From the NCBI GenBank assembly GCA_049684915.1, contig JBAVGO010000142.1, positions 44,528 through 108,527 on the forward strand: a stretch of DNA of 64,000 bases, in the 5' to 3' direction. The notes under the pieces are model-generated. The model was not told the origin of the DNA and ran no database searches. It saw nothing but the letters and a program-made list of their open reading frames with translations. The stretch comes from GWB2-37-7 sp049684915. GTDB lineage: Bacteria; Bacillota; Clostridia; Lutisporales; Lutisporaceae. The translations under genes and the position numbers were made by a program. Positions 16,102-25,337 of this stretch are shown piece after piece; position 1 is the stretch's first letter; each line of letters begins with the position of its first letter.

Positions 16102-17328
16102 CTATACCTGTTTATTATGCTTATGTTTATACATTTCCATATCTGCTCTTATAATGAGACTTCCTATTTGGGGCTGCTCTTCAAAATCATAAGCTATTAG
16201 TCCATAGCTTATACCAAGCTTATAAGGCTTCGCCTTCCTTACATTGTTTTCATTCAATGCCTTCTCAATTCTTCTAAGCACCTGCTGACCCTTTTTCATA
16301 TCACACTCGGGCAGCACTAACAGGAATTCATCTCCACCCATTCTGCAGAGTCCATCTGACTCCCTGATTATTTCCTTAAGCACATTTGTGATAAACAGTA
16401 TGTAATCGTCACCTTCCTGATGTCCATATGTGTCATTAACTACTTTTAGCCCATCCACATCTATATAACAAATCATCAAATCCCATTCATTGCGCTTACA
16501 AAGCTGAATTTGCTTCTCCAACACTATGAGACCTGCTCTTCTGTTTAGAGTACCTGTAAGTATGTCCGTGGTAGCATATACCTGAAGCTTCTTCTGTGCA
16601 TCCTTTATTTCAGTTATATCTCGCACTACCCCTACCTTTGCCAGCACATTTCCGCTATCGTCTCTTATGCTGGAGCTTGATACTAGGGATGGAAACTCAC
16701 TACCATCTTTCTTAATATGATAAATCTCGTTCATGTACATACCTTCATCGGTGTCGTTCCAATCCCTATGCCCGTCATTGCACTTGCTTAGCATACAACA
16801 GTTTCTTCCAACTACCTCTTCTTCACTAAAGCCAAAGGTCTCAGTGAAAGCTTTATTCACAAATATTATATTATCATTTATGTCTGTGATATATACACTG
16901 TCTCCAATGCTCATAAGCGCATGTGAAAGTATTTTAAGCTGCTTTTGGTTTTGAATTCTCTCTATAGCTTTCTCTATAGTTATAGGTAGTACCTTAAGAT
17001 AATTGCCAGCGCTGTCCTTTACTAGATAATCGCAGGCTCCCTCATGCATAGCTCTTACAGCTATTTCTTCATTGCCTGCTCCTGTAGTGATAATTACTGG
17101 TGTTTCTTTTAGAAGCTTCATAACATCAAAGGAAGTGCCATCTCCTAGCATATAATCAGTAATAACCAAATCAAAGCTATCGCTTTTTACAGCCGCAGCA
17201 GCCTCCTCAGCGGAACCCACTATCATGTACTCATAGTCAAGCTGACCCTGCCTGACCATCTTTTTAAAAGCCATTTGATCGATGATATCGTCTTCCACCA
17301 GTAGTATCTTATAACCTTTATCTTTCAT
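16102..17328 (-). CDS. Response regulator with PAS and GGDEF domains (diguanylate cyclase)
   Basis: A 408-residue protein. Residues 1-120 are a receiver domain (KILLVEDDIIDQM; phosphoacceptor Asp in DLVITDYML). A PAS domain follows (about 135-250, SIGDSVYITDINDNIIFVNK), then a GGDEF domain (about 255-408) with the intact catalytic motif MGGDEF and, exactly five residues earlier, RESD, the RxxD inhibitory site. It should make cyclic di-GMP from two GTP molecules and be product-inhibited. An AGGAGG site precedes the ATG. It is the last of three cotranscribed signalling genes, 25 bases after a stand-alone receiver protein and downstream of a histidine kinase, so phosphorylation by that kinase is likely. 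Confidence 0.93.
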   Translation of the reverse strand: MKDKGYKILLVEDDIIDQMAFKKMVRQGQLDYEYMIVGSAEEAAAAVKSDSFDLVITDYMLGDGTSFDVMKLLKETPVIITTGAGNEEIAVRAMHEGACDYLVKDSAGNYLKVLPITIEKAIERIQNQKQLKILSHALMSIGDSVYITDINDNIIFVNKAFTETFGFSEEEVVGRNCCMLSKCNDGHRDWNDTDEGMYMNEIYHIKKDGSEFPSLVSSSSIRDDSGNVLAKVGVVRDITEIKDAQKKLQVYATTDILTGTLNRRAGLIVLEKQIQLCKRNEWDLMICYIDVDGLKVVNDTYGHQEGDDYILFITNVLKEIIRESDGLCRMGGDEFLLVLPECDMKKGQQVLRRIEKALNENNVRKAKPYKLGISYGLIAYDFEEQPQIGSLIIRADMEMYKHKHNKQV

Positions 17329-17353
17329 AAGATCCTCCTACCAAAGTTTTTTA

Positions 17354-17767
17354 TCATATTGGCATGTCGCTGCATGTCCAATATTTATCTATTGTCTTCA
17401 TCACTTCAACAAACTCACTATAAATTACAGGCTTCGTCATATAGCCTGCAACGCTTGACTTAAAGCTTTCCATTCTATCCTTCTCCTGAGAGGAGGTAGT
17501 AAGCACTATCACAGGTATTATCTTGTGCTTATCAATATTTTTTACTTTCTGTAAAAATTCAATGCCATTCATCCTCGGCATATTTAAATCCAGTAGAATT
17601 ATACTTGGTCGTTCATTTTTGGGATTATCAAGGTATTCCAAAGCTTCTTCGCCATTCCCTGCTACAACAATATCGTTTTGTAAATTTATCTCATGCAAAG
17701 CTCTTTTTACCGTCAACACGTCTACGTAATCATCTTCTACCAATAGTATCGGTTTTCTACTTCTCAT
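17354..17767 (-). CDS. Stand-alone receiver-domain response regulator
   Basis: A 137-residue CheY-like protein of the Rcp1-type subgroup often encoded next to PAS-containing kinases. Acidic residues are in ILLVEDDYVD, the phosphoacceptor Asp in SIILLDLNMPRMNG, the Thr in VIVLTTSSQEKD and the Lys in GYMTKPV. There is no output domain. A GAAGGGATG site precedes the ATG. It lies between the histidine kinase (48 bases upstream) and the receiver-PAS-GGDEF gene (25 bases downstream). The likely roles are phosphate shuttle or sink, or an output through protein contact. Confidence 0.92.
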   Translation of the reverse strand: MRSRKPILLVEDDYVDVLTVKRALHEINLQNDIVVAGNGEEALEYLDNPKNERPSIILLDLNMPRMNGIEFLQKVKNIDKHKIIPVIVLTTSSQEKDRMESFKSSVAGYMTKPVIYSEFVEVMKTIDKYWTCSDMPI

Positions 17768-17815
17768 CTTATCATCCCTTCAACAGTATTTTAAAAAATG
17801 AACGTTGCAGTCTTT

Positions 17816-19807
17816 CTATGGATTTTTGGGAATTGTAAAGTAGAAGGTTGCTCCCTTTCCGATTTCTGATTTCAGCCATATCTTACCACCATTTGTTTCT
17901 ACAATCTTTTTTACTATAGAAAGTCCTACACCGGTACTCTCAAACTTATCTCTAGGCTGCAGAGTCTGGAATATCATAAATATTTTGTTGAAATACTTTT
18001 CATCAATACCTATGCCGTTATCAGCTACGCTAAACTTCCAATAGCTTCCTATGTCCTCAAAGTCTATACTGATGTGCCCTTCAGGCTTATCCATAAATTT
18101 AATTGAGTTGCTCATTAGGTTTTGGAAAACTTGCTCTATGTATATCGTTTCACCCTTAATCACAGGTAATATGTTTTTTATATTTATGTGTATGTTTTCC
18201 GGTGGACAAATCAACTCTATCACTTCGCTGATCAGCTTGTTTAAGTCAATATCTACATAATTCCCCTTTACCCTTGCAACCCTTGAATATTGTAGTATTC
18301 CATCTATAAAGTTCTTCAGACGCTCTACACGGTTTTCCATTAGATTTATGATATCCATGCCTTCCTGATCTAGCTTGTCCTTATAATCAGTAATCAACCA
18401 ATTAGCAAGTGAGCCTATTCCTCTAAGAGGAGCCTTTAGGTCATGGGATACAATGTATGCGAAGTTATCCAGTTCTTCGTTTGTTTCCTCTAGCTTTTTG
18501 ACTAGCTTATGCTGTTGCTCTTCAGTCTCCTTCTGCTGTGTAATATCCTCTATCATGGCTATTATGAATTGGAAGTCCTCACCTACGTTCTGTATATAAG
18601 ACATTTTCACATTTGCCCAAATTAACTTTTCATCCTTGCGTATATATCTTTTCTCTATATTATAGCTTTCTATATTACCCTCAATCAGGTCATTATAAAG
18701 TCTAATATCATTTTCTGCATCATCAATGTATGTAACATTTCTAATACCCATGTTTTTTATATTGCTGGCACTATAACCTAGAATACGCTCTAAAGCGGGG
18801 TTAACCTCAATAACCGCACCGTTTATGTTAAGTAGTGCAATACCTACAGTTGAACCTTCAAATATTGCTCTGGACCAAGCCTTACTCTTTCGCAGTAATC
18901 TTTCTATCATGTGCAAATCATCTATATCACTTTTTAATTCCTCATTAGTTTTAGATATCTCATAGTTTTTCTCCGCCAGCTCGTTTTTCATCCTGTCTAA
19001 TTCATAGAATATTGAGTCAATGGGATTTTGCAAGGTGTTCTGAATTACAGCCTTATAAATGCAGAAAAAAGCTATGAATTTCAATATATGCGCCCCAATG
19101 CTCAAGATGCCATTCATGCTGCTGTCCATTATTACCATCACATCTACCGCTGCTGAGGATAGTAGTGAAAACAGCATATATTTGTATACCCTATTATTAG
19201 AATTTCGTCTATTTATCAGCAGCATTATTAATGCTGCCATAAAGAGTATGAAAGCGAGGAACTCCATACTCTGAAATACCTCAGTTGAGTAAAAGATTCC
19301 AGTATATTGCTGAAGACTGTTGCCTAAGTACAGAAGTCCTCCTATTAATAAAGCTGTTATGAAGGAATATGCTGTTATGCATAAAGTAATATTCAGTTTT
19401 CTTTTATAAAACAAAAATGACACTAATAATGAAATACTCAGAAGTATCCTTGCGATAACACTTAGCATCATTGTAATGTTTAAGTTTCTCATTCCAAGCA
19501 TGTCAATACCTATATAGGTGAGTACATGTAATAACTCAAATATGGATACAAAGCCAAAGACTATTCCTAGAAATGTAAGGTAACTATTCTGAGATATTTT
19601 ATATGTATTTAAAACAACTATAAGTGCTGAAAATCCAATTATAACTGTAAAAATTTCTGTTAAGGTATGGAAGGTAGGATTGCTGTAGCTTCCTAATAAT
19701 ACTGCTAGTGTTATTAGCACTACCCATATCAGGGTATTGCCAAGAAAGTGCAGCATCTTATTGTATTGTAATACTTTTTGCTTAATATTTAACATAACCA
19801 ACAGCAT
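17816..19807 (-). CDS. Membrane sensor histidine kinase (MASE3-PAS-HisKA-HATPase)
   Basis: A kinase of about 663 residues. Roughly the first 230 residues form a seven-helix membrane sensor of MASE3 type (FHTLTEIFTVIIGFSALIVV, then FELLHVLTYIGIDMLG). A coiled coil (about 240-285), a PAS domain (about 295-410), a HisKA domain with the phosphoacceptor His in YIVSHDLKAPLRG, and an ATPase domain with N box (LMSNSIKFM) and G boxes (DNGIGIDE, STGVGLSIVKK) follow. The start at 19807 is preferred over the longer TTG reading at 19849 because AAGGTG lies just before it; ATG at 19795 is another choice. It heads the operon with the two receiver proteins. The signal sensed is unknown. Confidence 0.92.
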   Translation of the reverse strand: MLLVMLNIKQKVLQYNKMLHFLGNTLIWVVLITLAVLLGSYSNPTFHTLTEIFTVIIGFSALIVVLNTYKISQNSYLTFLGIVFGFVSIFELLHVLTYIGIDMLGMRNLNITMMLSVIARILLSISLLVSFLFYKRKLNITLCITAYSFITALLIGGLLYLGNSLQQYTGIFYSTEVFQSMEFLAFILFMAALIMLLINRRNSNNRVYKYMLFSLLSSAAVDVMVIMDSSMNGILSIGAHILKFIAFFCIYKAVIQNTLQNPIDSIFYELDRMKNELAEKNYEISKTNEELKSDIDDLHMIERLLRKSKAWSRAIFEGSTVGIALLNINGAVIEVNPALERILGYSASNIKNMGIRNVTYIDDAENDIRLYNDLIEGNIESYNIEKRYIRKDEKLIWANVKMSYIQNVGEDFQFIIAMIEDITQQKETEEQQHKLVKKLEETNEELDNFAYIVSHDLKAPLRGIGSLANWLITDYKDKLDQEGMDIINLMENRVERLKNFIDGILQYSRVARVKGNYVDIDLNKLISEVIELICPPENIHINIKNILPVIKGETIYIEQVFQNLMSNSIKFMDKPEGHISIDFEDIGSYWKFSVADNGIGIDEKYFNKIFMIFQTLQPRDKFESTGVGLSIVKKIVETNGGKIWLKSEIGKGATFYFTIPKNP

Positions 19808-19912
19808 GACCACCTTCAAAGATTCTTCAATATACTTTCTATATGCCAATTATTCGTCTATTTTCGTCATATCTACTTTATTATACTACAAACTTGTAAA
19901 AGTAAATATGCA

Positions 19913-19941
19913 TTGCTTGCATAAATTGCATTTTTTATATT
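19913..19941 (+). promoter_or_regulatory. Promoter of the hydrogenase operon
   Basis: TTGCTT at 19913-19918 and TATATT at 19936-19941 are 17 bases apart, about 80 bases before the first hydrogenase gene. A small hairpin (ACCTG/CAGGT, 20002-20016) lies just before the start codon. Confidence 0.6.
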
Positions 19942-20021
19942 GTGTAATAAACTAATTACTTTTGCAAATACTTAATATGATAGTTTAGAAAGGAAGGTGA
20001 CACCTGTAAATCAGGTATTAT

Positions 20022-20543
20022 ATGGGAGAATATAAGGTTGATAAAGAAAAACTACAAAAACTTGGAGACTATATTGAGAGTTTAAATTATGCCGAGGGCG
20101 AGCTTATCAATATACTTAGAGAAGCTCAGGAAATGTTTGGATATCTACATATGGACATACAGCTTTTTATAGCGAGAAAGCTTGGTATTCCTGCTGCTAA
20201 GGTATATGGAGTTGTCACATTTTATTCCTATTTCACCATGACTCCAAAGGGCAAACATGTAATCAGCGTTTGTTTGGGTACAGCATGCTTTGTAAAGGGT
20301 GCTGATAAGCTGGTTGAAGAATTCAGGAAGCAGCTTAATATCAAAAAAGGCACCATATCTGAGGATGGCATGTACACTTTAGACAGTATTCGGTGTGTAG
20401 GTGCATGCGGTTTAGCTCCTGTAGTAATTGTAGATGGTCAGATTCATGGCAGAGTTAAGCCTGAGGATGTTGCTGCAATCATTAAGGAAATAAATAAGAA
20501 CGAGACAAGCAAGCATACGCTTGTTAAACAAAATGCTCAGTAG
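20022..20543 (+). CDS. hydC: [FeFe]-hydrogenase NuoE-like [2Fe-2S] subunit
   Basis: A 173-residue thioredoxin-fold [2Fe-2S] protein of the NuoE/HydC family. An N-terminal helical region (LINILREAQEMFGYLHMD) is followed by the cluster-binding fold with cysteines in CLGTACFVKGAD and CVGACGLAP, the usual C-x4-C...C-x3-C arrangement. With the NuoF-like and hydrogenase subunits downstream it would form a NAD(P)/ferredoxin-linked, probably electron-bifurcating hydrogenase in the cytoplasm. The start follows CAGGT closely; a better AGGAAGGTG lies 22 bases up, and a small hairpin between them may bring it nearer. A 176-base gap separates it from the next gene of the set. Confidence 0.93.
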   Translation: MGEYKVDKEKLQKLGDYIESLNYAEGELINILREAQEMFGYLHMDIQLFIARKLGIPAAKVYGVVTFYSYFTMTPKGKHVISVCLGTACFVKGADKLVEEFRKQLNIKKGTISEDGMYTLDSIRCVGACGLAPVVIVDGQIHGRVKPEDVAAIIKEINKNETSKHTLVKQNAQ

Positions 20544-20651
20544 CTTATAAAACAGATCTGTTTCGAAAAAGTTTTATCAAATACAAAAGCAATAGAAGCA
20601 TCTGCTTTTCTATTATCAGTAGTATATTTTTCGCAACATGTAAATTAAGGA

Positions 20652-20703
20652 ATATGTTTTGCACATTTTAAATTAAATGTAAATTGTTTAGTGTAAAACA
20701 TAT
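20652..20703. repeat. Hairpin repeat copy C, in the hydrogenase operon
   Basis: Arms 20652-20664 and 20691-20703 pair over 13 positions (one G-T) around a 26-base loop. Nineteen bases (20675-20693) are identical to the complement of 50415-50433. The hairpin ends 7 bases before the ribosome binding site of the next gene. Confidence 0.75.
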
Positions 20704-20719
20704 GGAATGGAGGGTATTT

Positions 20720-21106
20720 ATGTCAGCAATAAAATCACTTGATGAATTGAAAGCCTTAAGAGATAAGTACATAAGCAGCGTAGAAATGAGGAGCAATGCT
20801 GATGAAGTAAATAAAATCCGAATAGCTGTTGGTATGGCAACCTGTGGCATTGCTTCTGGCTCAAGAGAAACTATAAACGCAATAGTTGATGAAGTGAGAA
20901 TTTTGGGTCTAAGCAACGTTTCAGTAGTTCAGACAGGCTGTTTGGGATACTGCTATGCAGAACCAGTAGTGGAAATAAGGATGCCCGACAAGGAGCCTGT
21001 GCTATATGGAAATGTTGATAGCAAAAAAGCGAGGGAAATTGTCAACAAGCATATTAAAAATGGCGAGGTCATCACCGACTTAGTCATAGAAAGGTCAAGG
21101 TCTTAG
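20720..21106 (+). CDS. (2Fe-2S) ferredoxin-like subunit of the hydrogenase cluster
   Basis: A 128-residue thioredoxin-like [2Fe-2S] protein. The start at 20720 is chosen for the GGAGGG 5 bases upstream. A helical N-terminus (SLDELKALRDKY) precedes the cluster fold with cysteines in GMATCGIASG and VQTGCLGYCYAEP. Such small ferredoxins (sometimes called HydD) are encoded between hydC and hydB in many clostridial and Thermotoga-like bifurcating hydrogenase operons. The C-terminal KAREIVNKHIKNGEVI is typical. Its stop is one base from the hydB start, so the two are translationally coupled. It probably passes electrons among the NADH-binding and hydrogenase subunits. Confidence 0.9.
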   Translation: MSAIKSLDELKALRDKYISSVEMRSNADEVNKIRIAVGMATCGIASGSRETINAIVDEVRILGLSNVSVVQTGCLGYCYAEPVVEIRMPDKEPVLYGNVDSKKAREIVNKHIKNGEVITDLVIERSRS

Positions 21107-21107
21107 T

Positions 21108-22901
21108 ATGAGCAGCTACAGAATGGATATACTAGTCTGCGGCGGCACAGGCTGTCAGGCCTCAAACAGTATGCATGTCATAGACACCTTGGATAAAGAG
21201 ATAAAGGCAGCAGGACTAGAAAAGGAGATAAATATTGTTACTACCGGCTGCTTTGGTTTCTGTGAACAGGGACCTATAGTAAAAATACAGCCTGACAATG
21301 TGTTTTATGTCAAAGTAACTCCAGCGAGTGCAGTGACAATAGTTCGAGAGCATATTATAAAGGGAAGAGTAGTTAAGGAGCTTCTGTATGAAGAGCCAAA
21401 AACCAAGAAAAGACTTGGAGAACATGGTGATATGCCCTTCTATAAGAAACAGGAAAGAATCGCACTCAGAAACTGTGGTCTAATAAATCCTGAGAATATT
21501 TATGAGTATATAGCTGTTGATGGCTATCAGGCTTTAGGAAATGCCTTAACCAAGATGACCCCAGAGCAGGTAATAGATGAAATAAAGAAAAGTGGTCTAA
21601 GAGGTAGAGGTGGCGGCGGCTTCCCGACTGGTACTAAGTGGGAGCTTACTAGAAGAAGTAAAGGAGACAGAAAATTTATTATCTGCAATGCAGATGAAGG
21701 TGACCCAGGTGCATTCATGGACAGAAGTATTCTGGAGGGCGACCCTCATAGTGTACTTGAAGCCATGGCTATCGCAGGTTATGCCATAGGTGCTGACAGT
21801 GGCTTTATATATATAAGAGCTGAGTACCCATTGGCTATAAACAGGCTGAAGACTGCTGTATCACAGGCATATGATATGGGCTTATTGGGCAAAAATATTT
21901 TAGGCACAGGCTTCTCCTTTGATATACACCTAAAGTATGGCGCAGGAGCCTTTGTATGCGGCGAAGAAACTGCTCTCATAAATTCCATTGAAGGAGGCAG
22001 AGGAGAGCCAACTGTTAAACCTCCTTTCCCTGCTGAGGTCGGACTTTGGAAGATGCCAACCAACATCAACAATGTAGAAACCTTTGCAAATATATGTCCT
22101 ATCCTATTAAAAGGAGCAGCTTGGTTTTCTTCTATAGGCACAGAAAAAAGCAAAGGAACAAAGGTATTTGCTCTTGCAGGAAAGATAAACAACGTCGGAC
22201 TCGTCGAGGTTCCAATGGGAACTACCCTAAGGAGTATAGTCTTTGACCTAGGCGGAGGCATAAAGAATAACAGAAAATTTAAGTCTGTGCAGACTGGTGG
22301 CCCTTCAGGGGGCTGCATAACTGAAGAAAATCTTGATATACCTATTGACTACGAATCTCTGACAAAAATCGGCTCAATGATGGGTTCAGGTGGAATGATA
22401 GTATTAGACGAAGACGACTGTATGGTAAATATCGCAAAATTCTATCTGGAGTTTACCGTTGATGAGTCCTGCGGCAGATGTACTGCATGTCGTATAGGCA
22501 ATAAGAGACTTCATGAAATACTTACAAAAATTACAGAGGGCAAGGATACAGAGGAAGATTTAGAAAGGCTTAAGGATTTATCACAAATAGTAAAGGATAG
22601 CTCCTTATGTGGTCTTGGTCAAACTGCTCCCAACCCAATACTAAGTACCATGAAATATTTTTGGCACGAGTATAAATCCCATGTGGTTGACAAGTACTGT
22701 CCAGCAGGAGTATGCAAGGCTCTACTCAAGTATCAGATCATAGCAGAAAAATGCAAGGGCTGTACTCAATGTGTAAAAGTATGTCCTAAAGGCATCATAT
22801 CAGGCAAGGTCAAGGAAGCCCATGTGATTGACAGGGAAGAATGTATTGCGTGTGGAGCTTGCGAAAAAGTCTGTAAATTCGGCGCAATAATAAGAATGTA
22901 A
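21108..22901 (+). CDS. hydB: NADH-binding NuoF-like hydrogenase subunit
   Basis: A 597-residue flavoprotein. The first 95 residues are another thioredoxin-like [2Fe-2S] domain (CGGTGCQAS, TGCFGFCEQGP). The NuoF core has the glycine-rich NADH/FMN site (RGRGGGGFPTGTKWEL), NADEGDPGAFMDR and the GAGAFVCGEETAL segment. An SLBB-type region follows, then the [4Fe-4S] site (SCGRCTACRIG plus a distant Cys). The C-terminus adds two ferredoxin [4Fe-4S] motifs (CKGCTQCVKVCP, CIACGACEKVC). It oxidises or reduces NADH and links to the hydrogenase subunit 17 bases downstream. It is full-length for HydB. Confidence 0.96.
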   Translation: MSSYRMDILVCGGTGCQASNSMHVIDTLDKEIKAAGLEKEINIVTTGCFGFCEQGPIVKIQPDNVFYVKVTPASAVTIVREHIIKGRVVKELLYEEPKTKKRLGEHGDMPFYKKQERIALRNCGLINPENIYEYIAVDGYQALGNALTKMTPEQVIDEIKKSGLRGRGGGGFPTGTKWELTRRSKGDRKFIICNADEGDPGAFMDRSILEGDPHSVLEAMAIAGYAIGADSGFIYIRAEYPLAINRLKTAVSQAYDMGLLGKNILGTGFSFDIHLKYGAGAFVCGEETALINSIEGGRGEPTVKPPFPAEVGLWKMPTNINNVETFANICPILLKGAAWFSSIGTEKSKGTKVFALAGKINNVGLVEVPMGTTLRSIVFDLGGGIKNNRKFKSVQTGGPSGGCITEENLDIPIDYESLTKIGSMMGSGGMIVLDEDDCMVNIAKFYLEFTVDESCGRCTACRIGNKRLHEILTKITEGKDTEEDLERLKDLSQIVKDSSLCGLGQTAPNPILSTMKYFWHEYKSHVVDKYCPAGVCKALLKYQIIAEKCKGCTQCVKVCPKGIISGKVKEAHVIDREECIACGACEKVCKFGAIIRM

Positions 22902-22918
22902 GGAAGGGAGTAATTTGA

Positions 22919-24661
22919 GTGTCAAAAGTAAATTTAACTATAAACGGTATGTCTGTTGAAGCTGATAAAGGCATTAACATAGTAGATGCTGCAAGACTTG
23001 TTAACATAGAAATTCCTACTCTATGCCATTTAAATATTCACGATATAAAAATGGTAAACAGAACTGCTTCCTGCAGAGTTTGCTTAGTTGAGATAGAAGG
23101 CAGGCGTAATCTTTCTCCTGCTTGTGCTACCGAAGTAACAGAAGGCATGAAGGTTCGAACCGATACATTAAGAGCCATTAATGCACGGAGAACAATGGTG
23201 GAGCTGCTTCTATCCGATCATCCAACCGACTGTCTTGTTTGCGAAAGAAACCAAAACTGTCAGCTTCAGAAGCTTGCAGCAGAGTTAGGTATAAGAAAGT
23301 TGAAATACGAGGGTGAAATGACCCACTACACCAAGGACTCCTCCAGTCAAGCTCTATATAGAAACCCTGACAAATGTATAATGTGCCGTCGCTGTGAGAC
23401 TATGTGCAACGAGGTACAGACTGTAGGCATATACTCTGCAGTGGATAAAGGCTTTGAAACTGTTGTAGCTCCTGCCTTTGGACTGCCTATGGTGGATACA
23501 CAATGTGTATTCTGCGGTCAGTGCACTCAAGTGTGTCCTACAGCCGCTCTTACAGAGGTAAGCCATGTTGCTAAGGTGTGGAAAGTGCTAGCAGATGAGG
23601 ATTTGCATGTAATCGTCCAGACAGCTCCTTCAATCAGAGTTACTTTGGGGGAAAAGTTTGATATGCCTCCAGGTACAGATGTAACTGGCAAAATGGTGTC
23701 CTCCTTAAGACGGTTAGGCTTTGATATGATATTTGATACAAACTTTGGTGCTGATGTTACTATCCTAGAAGAAGCCCACGAGTTTATAGACAGACTGCAA
23801 AATGGAGGCAGACTACCTATACTAACAAGCTGCTGCCCCAGCTGGGTTAAGTTTATAGAGCATCAGTTTCCAAATCTGCTTGATATACCATCTAGCTGCA
23901 AATCACCTCATATGATACTTGGAGTACTTACAAAAACCTATTATGCAGAGAAGTATAATATAGATCCTAAGAAAATAATCGTGGTTTCTGTAATGCCATG
24001 TATTGCTAAGAAGTATGAAATAATACGAGAAGAGATGACTAATGACGGCCTGCGTAATGTCGACCATGTAATTACAACAAGAGAACTTATTGCTATGCTT
24101 ACTGAAGCCGGAATTAACTTTAAAAATCTTCCAGATGATGATTTTGATAATCCTCTCGGTATTTCAACTGGTGCAGCTGATATATTTGGTGCTACAGGAG
24201 GTGTAATAGAAGCAGCACTGAGAACCAGCTACGAATGGCTGACAGGAGAAGAGCTTAAAAATGTGGATTTTCATAGTGTCAGAGGTCTTGACGGATTGAA
24301 GGAAGCTACAGTTAATATTAATGGCACGGATATAAAAATCGGGGTTGCCCATGGACTTGGTAATGCTAGAGAGCTATTGAGAAGTATTGAAAAGGGTGAA
24401 GCACATTATCACGCAATAGAAATAATGGCTTGTCCTGGAGGCTGTATAGACGGTGGCGGACAGCCATATCATATGGGAGATATTGAATTGGTAAAAGCAA
24501 GAGCAGCTGGTCTTTACAAAATCGATAAGGATAAGACAATACGAAAGTCTCATGAAAACCCTGACGTAATCAATCTCTACAAAGAGTATCTAGGTGAAAT
24601 CGGCGGTCATAGAGCACATGAGCTGCTACATACACATTTCAAGGTGCGCGAGAAGATATAA
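22919..24661 (+). CDS. hydA: [FeFe]-hydrogenase catalytic subunit
   Basis: A 580-residue iron-only hydrogenase. The N-terminal domain holds a [2Fe-2S] site (CHLN...CRVCLVEIEG), a His-Cys [4Fe-4S] site (HPTDCLVCERNQNC) and two ferredoxin [4Fe-4S] clusters (CIMCRRCETMCNEV, CVFCGQCTQVCP). The H-cluster domain has all three signatures: TSCCPSWVKF, MPCIAKKYE and MACPGGCIDGGGQPY. It makes or consumes H2 in the cytoplasm. The start is GTG at 22919, after AAGGAAGGGAG. Maturation genes hydE, hydF and hydG are not in the window. The gene ends at a strong terminator and closes the operon. Confidence 0.97.
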   Translation: MSKVNLTINGMSVEADKGINIVDAARLVNIEIPTLCHLNIHDIKMVNRTASCRVCLVEIEGRRNLSPACATEVTEGMKVRTDTLRAINARRTMVELLLSDHPTDCLVCERNQNCQLQKLAAELGIRKLKYEGEMTHYTKDSSSQALYRNPDKCIMCRRCETMCNEVQTVGIYSAVDKGFETVVAPAFGLPMVDTQCVFCGQCTQVCPTAALTEVSHVAKVWKVLADEDLHVIVQTAPSIRVTLGEKFDMPPGTDVTGKMVSSLRRLGFDMIFDTNFGADVTILEEAHEFIDRLQNGGRLPILTSCCPSWVKFIEHQFPNLLDIPSSCKSPHMILGVLTKTYYAEKYNIDPKKIIVVSVMPCIAKKYEIIREEMTNDGLRNVDHVITTRELIAMLTEAGINFKNLPDDDFDNPLGISTGAADIFGATGGVIEAALRTSYEWLTGEELKNVDFHSVRGLDGLKEATVNINGTDIKIGVAHGLGNARELLRSIEKGEAHYHAIEIMACPGGCIDGGGQPYHMGDIELVKARAAGLYKIDKDKTIRKSHENPDVINLYKEYLGEIGGHRAHELLHTHFKVREKI

Positions 24662-24683
24662 CAATAGTAGAAGCGAATATTAG

Positions 24684-24718
24684 AGAGAGACTGTATTTTT
24701 AAAAATACAGTCTCTTTT
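24684..24718 (+). terminator. Terminator of the hydrogenase operon
   Basis: A perfect 30-base palindrome (24686-24715) is followed by TTT. Confidence 0.85.
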
Positions 24719-24855
24719 ATATTGCATGCCTTGCTATAGTTATATCCTTTGTTACTTGGAAATCTGTATTTTGGGCTATATTACACGGTATTTTAGACTG
24801 GGTTTATGTTATTTATTATCTAATAAAGTATGTATACTAGAATATTTTGCACATT

Positions 24856-25314
24856 TTAATTGTTATTTTTTTCATGCTGTAACAGCCATTCCTTACGCCA
24901 CAAGCCACCCTCATAGCCTACCAGCTTGCCCTGTGAACCTATTATTCTGTGGCAGGGAATAATTATGGCAATCTTGTTTTTGTTGTTTGCTCCACCTACT
25001 GCTCTACTGGCTTTTTCATTTCCTACAGCTCTTGCAATTTCTCCATAGGTAGCAGTGCTTCCAAAAGGAACCTTCACCAGCTGCTGCCATACGCTTTCTT
25101 GGAAAGCAGTTCCCTTCGAGCCCAAATTAAGGTCAAAAATCTTTCTTGTGCCTTTGAAGTATTCATCAATTTGAGTCAAGGCATTTCTAAGTATTGCCGG
25201 AGCATCATTATGAGCTTCACCGATTTTTTCTACAAAAGAAAGCTCTTGTATACTGTTTTCATCTGACACAAGCTCAATTACTCCTATAGGTGAATTATAA
25301 TATGCTTTATACAC
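24856..25314 (-). CDS. ogt: Methylated-DNA--protein-cysteine methyltransferase
   Basis: A 152-residue DNA repair protein that transfers alkyl groups from O6-alkylguanine to its own cysteine. The active site IIPCHRIIGSQG is intact, and the helix-turn-helix region (VPFGSTATYGEIARAVG) and arginine finger (ASRAVGGANNKN) are present. The start is GTG at 25314, with GGGAGG 7 bases upstream; the longer reading begins inside that site. It lies downstream of glnS on the same strand, with a small hairpin between. A second, shorter protein of this superfamily is encoded at 39577-39885. Confidence 0.95.
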   Translation of the reverse strand: MYKAYYNSPIGVIELVSDENSIQELSFVEKIGEAHNDAPAILRNALTQIDEYFKGTRKIFDLNLGSKGTAFQESVWQQLVKVPFGSTATYGEIARAVGNEKASRAVGGANNKNKIAIIIPCHRIIGSQGKLVGYEGGLWRKEWLLQHEKNNN

Positions 25315-25337
25315 TATTAAACCTCCCAAATATTAAG

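Noticed and set aside
20652..20703. Rex-binding site before the hydrogenase genes
   Set aside because: TTGTTTAGTGTAAAACA only loosely resembles the Rex consensus TTGTTAANNNNTTAACAA, and the hairpin repeat explains the region better.
21779..22318. 179-codon open frame on the minus strand
   Set aside because: It lies fully antisense to hydB, has no ribosome binding site, and its composition is that of a shadow frame.
24845..24859. Further full copy of the hairpin repeat near ogt
   Set aside because: Only 15 bases match copy C and no second arm follows, and the match overlaps the ogt stop codon.
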